Shown here one piece after another: positions 10,101 through 20,600 of a stretch of 64,000 bases of DNA. The first letter of the stretch is position 1. Every line of letters begins with the position of its first letter. The notes beneath the pieces are model-generated. The model was not told the DNA's origin. It saw only the letters and a program-made list of their open reading frames with translations, and searched no databases. The stretch is taken from NCBI GenBank assembly GCA_963969365.1, contig OZ017758.1, forward strand, positions 1,922,001-1,986,000. The letters run 5' to 3'. This stretch comes from Asterochloris sp. CNOR1. Its lineage: Eukaryota; Chlorophyta; Trebouxiophyceae; Trebouxiales; Trebouxiaceae. The position numbers and the translations under genes were made by a program.

Positions 10101-12737
10101 GGGACTCTCCCAGGTGGGCTCCCCTGGCTTTGCTGCTTTCCAGAGCGCAAAGTCGGCAGGGCTGCGCTTGCGGCTGTCTACAGCCACCCGTTCCCCAGAC
10201 CGGTTGTCTTCCTGCATCAGGAAGTGCAGAAAGCTGCCGTACAGAGGTCACAACTGGCAGGGTTGCGCGTGCAGGCATCCACTGCGCGCCATTCCCTGGG
10301 TCTGTTGAGATCTGGCATTCAGAAGGAAGAAGGTGGGCCCCCTGGCTTACCAGAGGCAAGCGTGGGCAGGGCTATGTCTGTTGGCGCTCAATGCTGTCTG
10401 ATCCCTCAAACATTGCTGAACTGCAATCTGATAACATGCAGATAACAATCTGTCTCTTTGAGCAGTCTGTGATGCAGGGGCCAGGGCAGCTCGCCCAAGA
10501 AGATGCCGGCATGGGGGAGGGTGCTTTCCATCATAACAAGACTGCCGGGAAGCATGAGGCTTGCCTGTCAGCCAGTGCAGTCACTGTCCACCTGTAGGCC
10601 ACCGCTCACCTCCGACACGCTGGCACAGATTAAAGTGCTGCCGGCTGGTGCATAGCAGCAGTACTGCATGACATGCCTCTTTGCCCACGCTAGCAGATGG
10701 CATACAGCACGCCTGGGCCTCATCACTGCCGCAGTGCCAGCACACTCCAGGGGAGCCCACCTGAGCTCGCCCTGACAGGCGCCCATAGCCAGGCAGGGAG
10801 CCAACATCAAAGTAGACGTCCCCATCCGCGCTGTAGGCGTGGCCGTTGTCCATGATGCGCTGAACGGTGCCCACCATCTCCTGCAGGCAGGCACCCACCG
10901 TCAATGCGGTCAGCTCACAGCTCGTAGCAATCGCACTTTGTTTGTGACTCTGGCATCCCTCAGACGCCACCTCCTGCAGGAGCTAAGCGCCTGTGCGCAG
11001 GCGGCCTCCGCAGGCAATCACTTGCTGCAAGTAAGGGCTCTGGAGGTCTGGGAGTCCACAGCTTAGTGCAGCAATCATGCCCTGCATTTACAAACCTCCT
11101 TGCATGGCTGAGTGCAACCCCCAGACATGCCTCCTGCAGGCCCAGCATCTGGCAAGGAGAGTAATCTGGTACCGTACTGTTTGTAAGAGGCTGCCAGGCT
11201 GTTCTGCTGATGCAGGGACCCCTGCCCAAAAAATGTGCTTCAGCTCATGAAGACAGCTGGCTGCTTGAACCCTCTCCAAGTGGCAAAAAATGCTCCTTGG
11301 GAGGTGTGCAAGTTGAGCCTTGTGTGGTCTCTGAGCAGCGGTCATACGCAGCCACCTGCCTGCACATGGTCTGTGGCTCGGGGCTCCAGCGTGGGCGGCA
11401 GGCAGTTGAGAGATTCCATGTCCCTATGGAACTCCTGAATGTACCTGCAGCATGGCACATGTAGATCCAGTTGACAAGCAAGCTGAAACTGCTGCCATTG
11501 CTGGAGCGGCATGGAGCCGTCAGAAGTCTGTGGTACAGTGCCTCAAGACAGCAGGGCAGGCTGTGCTCGGGAGCAGCGAAGTAGCTTAAGCCTGAAGCTG
11601 GACTGAGGGCAGGTGTGTGGGCGCTGGCAGGCTGCTTGTTGATGTGTGAATATGTGCCAGGCCCAGACTATGGGTTCAGGACGTGGTCTAGCAGCTGAAA
11701 GTTTGCTGTGGAGGACTCAAATAAAGGCACTCAGTTCAACAAGATTGCGTTGCTCTGAGGACTCCCAAGGCCCTCAGTGCAACAAGGCCGCATGCAGCCT
11801 GTGCATGAAGCGGCGCAGGCACAACCTGAGGGCAGCGTATGTGGTCTGATAGGCATGGTTTCAGCAAAAATGTACCTGGCTGTGAGCTCTGAGGGCTCCA
11901 CTTGCTGCTCATGGGCTCTGGCAATGATCTTATCATCTATGTCTGCAGGTCAGCAACAATTTGACATCAAGCTTGCCTGTTTGCTCTCGAATCAGAGAAA
12001 GGAAGCCTTCTCTGTAGGAAGTCTGCTTCTGGCTGTCCTCTAAGGCTTTCTGAGCATCCTGGCAGCGCCCAGCTGCTCCATCACTAAAGGATCGTGACTT
12101 GCCCACAGTTCTTTACAATGTGACACCACTTTCTTTGGGACCAGCCATCCTGGCATTGGCAAGTTCAGCAGGCTGGCTGGAGAGTGACAAGGGGTGCTGT
12201 TGGGCAGAGCTTACCTGTGAAGTTGCGCACATATGTGGCTTCATATCCTAGATGCTGAAGGAGCCGGAACAGGAGGTCAAAGGAGACGTAGGCTCGCGCA
12301 TGGCCAATGTGAGACCTGCAGGGCGGGGAGGGGGGGGGGGGGGAGCTGCAGCTGCAGGCTATGCATGGCTGAGGCAGGGTGCATGGCCTGACCTGTGATG
12401 GCCAGCGCAAGCACGGGCAACGGGCAAGCGGCACAGACTGAGACCTTTGGGGTTAAATGGGCTCAGGCAATGCATCTGTAGACGCAGCCCGGGTCACACC
12501 TTACCAATCATAGACGGTCACGCCACAGACATACATGCTGACTCGGTTTCCCTGCCCTTCCCTGGGGTTGAATGGTTGCTTGGTACGAGCCATGGTGTTG
12601 TAAAGCTGCAGCTGGGGGGATGCCTCTGCTGCAGCATGCTTTTGCTGTTGTGCAGCTTCTGCTGTCTGTGCAGCAGCAGCTGCGGTAGCATAGCGCGACC
12701 TGAAGCACCAGCTTGATGATTTTGAAAGAAGCTGCAA
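7111..12737 (-). CDS. CARS: Cysteinyl-tRNA synthetase (class I), 5' end unresolved
   Basis: Charges tRNA-Cys with cysteine. Exons in transcript order: ~12737-12505, 12315-12215, 11942-11876, 11444-11360, 10880-10761, 10211-10002, 9371-9245, 8918-8770, 8346-8233, 7954-7820, 7628-7492, 7291-7111; phases agree throughout. Motifs: [10 protein letters not shown], the HIGH signature in [67 protein letters not shown] (zinc ligands C, C, H, E), and the KMSKS loop in [12 protein letters not shown]. The C-terminus has [18 protein letters not shown] and ends [13 protein letters not shown]. The size (about 550 aa) is that of bacterial/organellar CysRS. The first exon opens without an ATG, so a short upstream exon, perhaps encoding a targeting peptide, is likely at 12.74-13.0 kb. 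A stretch of about 30 family residues between exons 9 and 10 may be missing. Confidence 0.93.
9600..9870 (-). repeat. Decayed tandem copies near a CysRS splice junction
   Basis: Intronic sequence at about 9608-9645 repeats the acceptor side of the exon starting at 9371: both translate on the minus strand to HAVPVQ just at the exon edge (GGCACAGCATG on the plus strand at 9622 and 9379). Further upstream, two units around 9748-9800 and 9822-9890 share TGAGGCCG(T/C)A..TGGCAGCAG and give CCQLRPH and CCQMRPH in the same frame, with a period of about 75 bases. Confidence 0.55.
10250..10400 (-). repeat. Decayed copies of the CysRS exon 10211-10002
   Basis: Bases 10256-10325 resemble the exon's own 5' part at 10155-10215: GGCAGGGTTGCGCGTGCAGGC versus GGCAGGGCTGCGCTTGCGGCT, then CCATTCCCTGGGTCTGTTGAG versus CCGTTCCCCAGACCGGTTGTC. 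A weaker third version is at 10350-10395. The copies lie in the intron upstream (in transcript terms) of the true acceptor. Confidence 0.55.
11359..11360 (-). other. GC donor splice site (GC-AG intron) in CysRS
   Basis: The exon 11444-11360 must end at ..GTGCAG for the next exon (10880, starting GAGATGGTG) to stay in frame and to give the family sequence ATDHVQ followed by EMVGTVQ. The intron then begins GCAGGT rather than GT. The nearest GT, four bases downstream, would shift the frame. Confidence 0.75.
12316..12345 (-). promoter_or_regulatory. Long poly-C tract before a CysRS 3' splice site
   Basis: A run of 14 G on the plus strand (12330-12343), extended by GGGGCGGG-like bases, reads on the coding strand as an uninterrupted C tract 15-30 bases before the CTGCAG acceptor of the exon at 12315. 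It is the polypyrimidine tract of that intron and prone to length change. Confidence 0.7.
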
Positions 12738-13045
12738 GTCTGCATCGCACAGAGAGGGAGATTGGTATATGCCACAGAGGCCTCACCTGCATCTTTGGCT
12801 TGCAGAGCACATCTCATCCAATCTTCTCAGTCTCTGTGAATGGATCTGCAAGTCAAGCAATTGTCAGACCTATCATGGTGGGGCACTTGCAGCTCTTTCT
12901 CTCACCTTCCACTGGCCCTGCCGGCACCACATCTGGAGACAATGCAGTGTCCCATGCTCTGCTTGTATCTGCAGCCGCTGGAGACTCCTCATCAGCTTCA
13001 AGTGATGGCAGGACCGAGAAGAAAAGTCATGGTCAATTCACGATT

Positions 13046-16000
13046 TCAGCGGGCTGTGGGTCTCCTGTTCCTGTTGGCTTTCTGGCTCATGCCAAGTAGA
13101 GCTGTTTTTACATGCTTGAGATCTGCTGCGACCTCCGAAGTGGCGCTGTGGGTGCTCAACGCCCGGCTGTGGCTGATAGATGATCCAGAGCCTGTCAGCG
13201 CTGGCACATCTGGTGCCCTGCGCGACAGCTCCAGAAGCAAGGCGTCCAGGCGCTCATCATCCTGTAGCAGGCATATGATCTCATCCGATCCTGTGCATTG
13301 CCGGTGATCTACAATGTAGATGAGACATGCTGCCAGACCTGTTTTGTCTCAAATTGATGCACACATTGCTGTGTACACGTGCAGCACCATCCAGCTTGCT
13401 GCAGCAAATTGATCCCCGTCTACATCGCACCAGAACCAGCCATTCTGCAGCCCCATGGCCACCAGGCAGACAGCATCACCTCCAGCCGATGCATGAGTCT
13501 CATCTGGTGCAGCTTGCGGTCCACTGCGAGCAGCTGCTTGCGCAGCAGGGTCACATCGCTTGACCAGCCCTCTGCATCCTGCACTCGCCGCAGTTCCAGC
13601 TGCTTGCAAGCCTCCTGGGACTGCAGGCAGGCAATAGAAGATTCCTTCAGCAGATTGCTTCAGGTGCTCTTTCTCTCATCTCTGCAGAATTCAAGACTGT
13701 GCAGCATCATGGACAAGAGCAGCCCATTCAGTGGGCCCTGCGTGCAGCCGACACACAGCAGCCACAGTGTCAGACTCGCTATGGTGCCCAAGGGATCGCA
13801 AGCTGCATGCATAGTCCCGTACCGCCAATTCAGATTGGTGAGGCAGAGAAAGGCAAGGCCTGTGAAGCGAGCTGCCACCACATCACGTCACCAAATCAGC
13901 TAATCTAGCAGGATCATACAACACAGCAATAGTTTGCATCAAGCGCCTTAAGCAGCCACACTGTGCACCGCTGATGATGCCAGACCACTTAGCAGTGACA
14001 GGCTTGCCTTGCCCAGCTTCCCCTCCAGCTCTGCCACTCGCCCCTCAAGCTGCCCCTGAATGGCTGCGTGCACACTCTGCAGACTGGCAATGTCCTCGTC
14101 CCTCTGGCGTATCTGCTCCCTGCAGCACAATTAGCACAACCTGGCTGACTTTGGCCGATGAGCACCTTCAACGAGCCTTGCATTCAGCAAGCAGAGGCTC
14201 CAGGCATGAACAGGGCAGGCTGCTTGGGGTGAGCAAAGCTGCCAGTGGAAGTTGGCCCATACTTGAGGCTTCATGCATTTGCAGCATGTGCCTGACTTTT
14301 ACACTGAGAGGACTAACCCCAACATTCCATAATTTATCTCTTGCAGGGCAAGACCCTGCCTCACACTCCTCACCTGCTTCTCTACTCTACATCCCTATGC
14401 TGAGCTCTTGGCAAGCCAATCAACAACATCCCCATGCTGAGCTCCTGGCAAGCCAGTCTACAGCACCCCATGATCAGAATTGCAGAGATTGGAAGAACAT
14501 GGATGAAGCAGTGAACATTGCATTCGATGGTCTTGTCAAACCTATGACTGACCTGAAGTTGCACGTGTACTCCTCCATGCACTCATCAGAAGAGACCTTG
14601 GCCTTGTTGTGCTCCTCCTCAGCTGCAGCCTGCAACCGCCGCAGCTCAGTTGCACTGCGCTGCTGCTCCTGTTGCAGGTCGCTGGCTGCCTGCGCTGCCC
14701 GCCCCTCTGCCTCCTGCTTGTCCCGCCTAGCTGCAGCACGCAGCAGCAGTGGCAGTCAGTAAAGCATTATGCATAGCATGATTCCCAAACACAGTGCAAG
14801 GGTTTCCAGGTATGTTGGGCACCTGCTTCTATGGTTCAGAATTGCAGTTGAGCAGGTTGTTGACTGCCTGGTCAGGCACTTGAAGCAATGCGTGCCGCTT
14901 GCCCCGCTTCTGCCGCTTGGGGCTCTGTTGCACAGCAAGACAAGTGGCATGACAAGCGTTATGCCTGAACAGCTGCCCACTTAGAATGTAGTCCTTTGTG
15001 GCCTGCTGCAGGGCTCGCTCGGTGTTCTGCAGGCGCTGCTGCAGCTCGTCTATCCTCTGTGCCGCCAAGGCTGCATGGGCCTGCTCATCTTGCTCCCTGA
15101 TCCTGCGGTCCTCCAGCAGGGCAGCCACACGCTCTGCATTGAACTGCTTCTGCAGGGCCAGTGCACAGGCAGTCAGCAATCAAAGAGCCATGCCTGCACA
15201 TCAGACTGCCACAGATGTCAGCACTTGTGAAGGTGCAGCAGGGATGGTGTACAGGCCATCACTGGCCCAGACACTGAGCGCAATGTCAGGCGGTCTGCAT
15301 AATCTGCTTCTGGAGGGCCCAGTGCAGCAAGTGCATCGTTTCCAGATCGGGTTCAAGCCACCTTGTGGGCCCCTGATGCCATACAAGGCACCACATCTGC
15401 GCCTGCACATCTGATACTGGGATTGCTTGCTCATGACAGCACGCCGTGACAACACTGCACAGCCAACTGCCTGGCCTGACAACAAGGCTAGCTGGCACCT
15501 TCTGACACCATCACAGTACTCTCGAGCAGAGTGCCACAGAAGCCCACCTGCTCATTCAGCTGTGCCTGCAGGGACTCAATGCGCAGCATGAGGCTGTCGC
15601 TGTTGGCGGTGGGCAGGTAGACTGTGCGCATGACCCGCTCCCCCTCCTGCTGCTGCTGCTGGTAGGGTGCTGCTTGGTGCTGGGGCTGCAGAGGGCCCCT
15701 GTTCTCCCTGCCAATGGATCGCAGGGGGTGCGGGTGCGGGTGGGGCTGGGGTGGCCCCTGCTGGGTGCGCGGCAGCACCGTCAGGGTGTGAGGCTTGCCC
15801 TGTCTGAGGCCACAGCAGCGCTGTGTCAGCCATGATGCGCAGAGAGAAGCTTTGGCACCTTGATCCTCTTGAAGCCACACTCCCCAAGACTGGGCCAGGC
15901 AGGTGTACCAGGAAGCAACTGATTTGCCTGCGGCACCCAGTGTGCATGGGCAAACATCAGGCCCAGTGTCATCCAGGTTAAAGAGGCGCTGGGGGAGCTA

Positions 16001-17361
16001 AAGGCCCTCCTGCCATCACAAAAGATACTAATTATGTTGCTGCATGGGGCCCCTGCAGTGCCAGCACAGCCCCATTCTCTTGGGGCATCAAAGCATCTAC
16101 ATAGAAAGGCACCACCCTCTGCACTGCAAACCACCTTGTGCATGCACCTACAATTTGACCACCTGCTGCACGCGATCTCTGTGGGGCTGTGCAGGACCAC
16201 AGCAGACATCACTGCAAGCTGGCTGCCAGCCTGCAAGCCTCAAGTAAATCCTGCTACATGCACAAGCAGGGACAGCGTACCCACCCGATGTAAGACCCTC
16301 CAGCTCCAGGGAGCCATGCATGTCCCTGGCAGCATATCTCTCCTGGCAGGGCACAGCCCTTCTGTTGCCTGGCAGGCGCTGCATGCATGCACACCTGCTG
16401 TACGTGATTTCCTGCTCCATGGGGGAGTGCAGCGCCAGTAAGTGCTGGATGCGCCGCCGGTCCTCCACCTCCTGCAGCTTGAGATCATCGTGGGCCGCCT
16501 GGAGCTGCAGGAGACGCTCCCGTTCCTCAAACAGATAAGTGTGGGCGTCGCTCAGCGCCTGCAGCATGAGTCACTGCTGTAATGAAAGAGGCAAGCCTGC
16601 AGAAGGTCAGTGTGCACAGTGTTCAGCGCCTGTAGCACCTGAGCTGTAAGCCCTGGCACCATGAGACTGTACTGAAGTGCAGCAGGCACTAAATTATTTA
16701 TGTGTTGCTGAGAGCCTGCAGGGTCTGAGGACCATAAGTGAGGACCTTGGGTGCTGACGCATGGCTAGGCAGCTGCAGTGTCAGGCATGGCCCTTGGGTC
16801 CAAGCCCTCCTGCTGTGCAACAGTGAGGACAAAGCTGTGCTGTGCTGAGTGCCTGGAGCACCGCCAGGAGCCTTGCCAAAAGTCTGCAGCATGGGGAACA
16901 CGATGAAAAGTGGTCTAGCTGCAGAGAGGAGCATGCCCATGTGCCACCAGTGCAAGAGAAGAGGGGCTTGCAGAGCTGCATGTCCAGTTCATCTCTGAAA
17001 ATGATGCGGGACAAACCTTCTGCAGCTCCCGCACTTCATCTACACGCCGCCTGGCCTCCGCCTCCAGCTTGTGCTGCTCCGCCCGCTGCAGCACGCATGA
17101 CTCCACACGCTTCAGCAGTTCTGCCCGCTCTGTCTCAAAGTCCTCTGCATGGCCAAATATCAAGTGCACTCAGCTTGCAGCCCTGTCAGAGAGGCTAAGT
17201 CCTCAAGAAACCAGCTTGATACCTATGCGCTTCTGGTAGTATGTCTCTAGGCTGCTAGGAGTCATCACTTCAGATGGCTGGGGGTTTCGGGGCTCTCTTG
17301 ACTTTGGTGAGTGGGGAGGGTGCCTTGTGCCACCGCCGTGCATCTGCTGCTTGGGGGCCAT
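13046..17361 (-). CDS. CCDC77: CCDC77-like coiled-coil protein
   Basis: Exons in transcript order: 17361-17223, 17144-17017, 16558-16395, 15803-15548, 15149-14981, 14730-14553, 14119-14008, 13620-13480, 13261-13046. Phases agree and total 1503 nt (500 aa); human CCDC77 is about 490 aa. Blocks in family order: SLETYYQKRI near residue 40, ERAELLKRVESCVLQ, QALSDAHTYLFEERERLLQL, EVEDRRRIQHLLAL, SLMLRIESLQAQLNEQ, ALLEDRRIREQDEQAHAAL, NTERALQQATKDY, then QLELRRVQDAEGWSSDV and a weakly conserved tail. Almost the whole protein is predicted coiled coil, apart from a Pro/His/Gln-rich stretch (PQPHPHPHP, YQQQQQ) around residues 160-200. The family is associated with centrosomes and cilia; its role in algae is not known to me. 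The ATG at 17361 precedes a Pro-rich N-terminus. Intron 7 uses a GC donor. Confidence 0.88.
14006..14007 (-). other. GC donor splice site (GC-AG intron) in CCDC77
   Basis: Exon 14119-14008 ends ..GGCAAG and the intron begins GCAAGC. Only this choice gives phase 0, matching the phase-0 acceptor of the exon at 13620. Downstream GT dinucleotides at CTGTCA and AAGTGG would change phase or add a poorly conserved tail. Confidence 0.65.
14396..14467. repeat. 36-bp tandem duplication in a CCDC77 intron
   Basis: ATGCTGAGCTC(T/C)TGGCAAG occurs at about 14397 and 14433 with CCAATCAAC or CCAGTCTAC following; the unit is about 36 bases and the two copies differ at a few positions. Intronic, no coding role seen. 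Confidence 0.8.
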
Positions 17362-17691
17362 TCTTTAACCACAACTTGGCGTTTGACCAGAGGACTCTAA
17401 ATTGTCCTTCGAGATGAAGTCGGAAGGCCAATAACAGGACAGATCTGAGCTTGGATGGCCAGTGGGTCTTGTCCAGAGGTACAGCTTGACTTCTGCCTCA
17501 ACGGTTTGAGCCATTGAGTGGTGCAATGTTTTTCCTCACAGAAAAGGGTAGCTTATGTTTAAGTAGAGCAAGGCCCTTCCTCACAGATGGAGGGGCTCAT
17601 ACGTCAGGGTGCATGCAACTGTATAGCATTGAATTGAGTGCCTTCACATGACCTGATGTGATCAGCTGCACTACCTGGTCACCTGCTGTAG
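17362..17691. promoter_or_regulatory. Divergent promoter region between CCDC77 and LSD1
   Basis: About 330 bases separate the CCDC77 ATG (minus strand) from the first convincing LSD1 coding exon (plus strand). A possible first LSD1 exon at 17455-17478 encodes MASGSCPE and ends at a phase-0 GT donor compatible with the TAG acceptor at 17689-17691; if real, the start codons are only about 95 bases apart. No core promoter motif was identified. Confidence 0.45.
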
Positions 17692-20600
17692 GTGACAGCC
17701 CAGGCAGGTCTCACCTCAGACAAGGCGGTGTGCAAACTGCAAGAGGCTGCTCCAGCGCAGGCCGATGGCATCAGCCAACCTGAGCATCCTGCTGGGCACA
17801 CCGCTGAGGAGGTGTTGCCAGCACAGCGGGCGGCCCCAGATGCACCGTCACAGCCACAGGAGCGCCCAGCCCTGCTCTTGGGGCATGCTGGCATGCTGCA
17901 CAGCCAGGGCTCCCTTCCAAAGCAGGTTCTGCAGCAGGGGCACCATCAGTTGCAGGCGCAAGGGGCTCTTGATCGTGCCCCCTCAGCTGGCACGGAGCCC
18001 CCACAGCGCAAGCGGCCACGCGAAGCGCAGGCCTTGGGGCCAGCTGGGGCCCATGCTGAGGTGCAGCCGCGCAAACGGCAGACCCGAACGGTGCGAATCA
18101 GCTGGAGGCCTGTGGGGCGGCCTCACAGGCGGGGCAGCACTGCCTGTGTGCTGTTGCTGGTGGTCCTGAGGGGCACAGTGCAGCTGTGCATTCTGAAGGC
18201 AACCGGGAAGCCCTGTTCAGAGGTGCTGCACCCTCTATTAGTGCACGCCGCATCTCATGTGGGTGCTGCTACCACAATGGCAACCCAACGCTGGGGATAA
18301 GCAGCGTTGCATCATTGAGCATGCGTGGTGTTGCACAAGCACAGAGATGGCAATGTGATGTACTCTCGTGTGACATGCGTGTGTCTTGTTTCAGGACCTG
18401 GACAAACAGCTGAAGAGCTGGGATGACATCGACCTGGAGCAGCTGGAGGCCACCTCTAGTGAAGAAGAGATGGAGGTCGTCCCCCAGAGGGGCCGCCTCA
18501 GGGCCCCTCCGCAGGAAGGTGGGTGTGGCGACTCCACTTGGTGTCATGGCAGGGCATGCAAACATGGACTGCATTAGAGGTTCTGCCTTGTGGAGCTATG
18601 TCTTGCCGACAGACAGTCATCTTGACCTCACTGGTGCTGAGAACCCACTTGCAGCCTACGCCAGCAGGAGGCCTAGGAGCTCAGCAACAGATGCCAGTCA
18701 GAGGCGCTTCACTTTCCAGGGTGCCCTGTAAGGGACCCTCCACCATGGGAAGGTAGCTGTAGTGGACTGGAGCTGCATGGCCTGGGTCTTGAGCATGGAG
18801 AGGCTGTCTCAGGCCTCCTGCAGCTGCTATCTGTCCCCCAGAGGCGACAATATAAGTTAACCACCACAGGATGTGATCGAATGTTAGCTGCACCATTCTG
18901 ATGCACTCCTTTGACGCGCAGTGCTGACGACGCCTGGTGCAGTGGCTGCCAGCCGCCTGGAAACCGAGACAGCCTGGGCAGTCATGGTGAATGCCGGCTC
19001 ATCCATCACAGATGAGGAGGAAGACCTGCTGCCTGAAGGTGCCAGCGAAAAGATTTACGTGCAGGTGGGACACTGGGCAGGTGCCTCTGAGCAGAGTGGG
19101 GTGATGCTGCCAAGCTTGGCTGCTCATCAGGAACTGCAGGCAGGCTTATTGCCACCTGCTCATCTGTTCCTGTGAGCATGCGAGGCCTCCAAGGCCAGAC
19201 GCCTGCCAGGTGCATACAGATGCCTCCTCCATTCTGGCACTGTGCTCAGCTGCGTGCTGCAAAGCTTACAAGGATGCCCTGCTCCTCCGAGATCCTCACA
19301 TACAAGTGCTACTGGCCAACAGGTGCGCAACATGGTGCTCACAAGGTGGCGCCAGGACGTGACTCAGTACCTCACGCTGGCACAGGTCAGAGCTGCTGCT
19401 TGTGCCCCTCTTCGCTGTGTATTCGATGTGTCTATAGTTGAGTGCAGCACTAAAAAGTCCCTGACACTTTTGTTGGCTGGCCGTCAGCTGTGCAGCAACA
19501 GCAAACTTTGGCAACATTTGGCGGCAGGGCTACGTAACTGCCTGCGCAGCCCTGATGGCTTTGGCTCATGACCTCAGCCCCAGGGTATCTGAGCTCTTTG
19601 TGTGTGCCCTGCAGGGCATCAGTGCAGCGCCTCCTCACTTGCACCAGTATGCCTCAGCAGCCTGGCGCTTCCTGGACGCAGCAGGGTACATCAACTTTGG
19701 GCTGGCGGCCGACATCACAGCCCAGCGTGAAAGAAAGCGGTCCCAGCTGCCGCGAGGCAGTGTCATTGTCATAGGGGCAGGCCTCTCAGGTCAGCAACCA
19801 TGTGGTGCGGACCTCAGGTTCAGGCACACCACGTGCAGTGCATGCATGCACATGGGTCAAGTGCGATATTCAAGGGAAGTTGCAGACATGAGGCAGGCAT
19901 GATGCTGATGCTGTGCTGTATGACTTGTGCTCAGCACCCTCAGAGCAATCAAGCAGCTGCTAGTCTGTCAGTTTCCCCATGTTGACACTCTTGACAGGGC
20001 GAGGTGCAAGGTTCGTGTTTGTTCCATGTTGTTCACAGGGCTGGCTGCCCTGTCTCCTTTAAACACCGGGCAGCATGCAACGTTCCAGCACAGCACACCA
20101 AGTTCACACTACATAGCCTGCTTCCCTGGTAGCTTTTGGCTTCAGAAGTCTGAAGCCAAGCTTGCCTGGCTTTGCAGGCCTGGTCACGGCGCGGCAGCTT
20201 CAGAATAAGGGCTACAAGGTGCTGGTGCTGGAGGGGCACGACAGGCCTGGGGGCAGGGTGTACACCAAGCGACTTGATGTAGGACGGCTCTGCTCCCCTA
20301 TCATTGGATTGCAGAGACACTCCCCCATATGCAATGGCCTAGCACAGCTCTCAAGTCAGCAACAAGAACCGGGAAAAAGGGAAGACAAGAAAGGCACGCT
20401 CCCTGCCATCATGGACATAGCTGCCATTCCTCTGTCAATGTAGGCCAAGCAGCTGCTCACTGCCCTCACCGTATGCCCGGGTGTCTGCAGGGGCATGGCG
20501 TGTCGTGCGTGGCAGACCTTGGTGGCAGCATCATCACAGGCATCGACGGCAACCCCCTGACGGTCCTGGCCAAGCAGCTGCGCATCCCCCTGCATGAGAT

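Noticed and set aside
13974-14762. Plus-strand open frame of 262 codons
   Set aside because: It is the complement of CCDC77 exons and introns; the minus strand has family-specific coiled-coil blocks with consistent splicing.
19150-19322. Possible LSD1 exon reading [19 protein letters not shown]
   Set aside because: Joining 19064 directly to 19323 gives the expected SWIRM sequence in phase; this stretch ends as the polypyrimidine/acceptor region and adds no conserved block.
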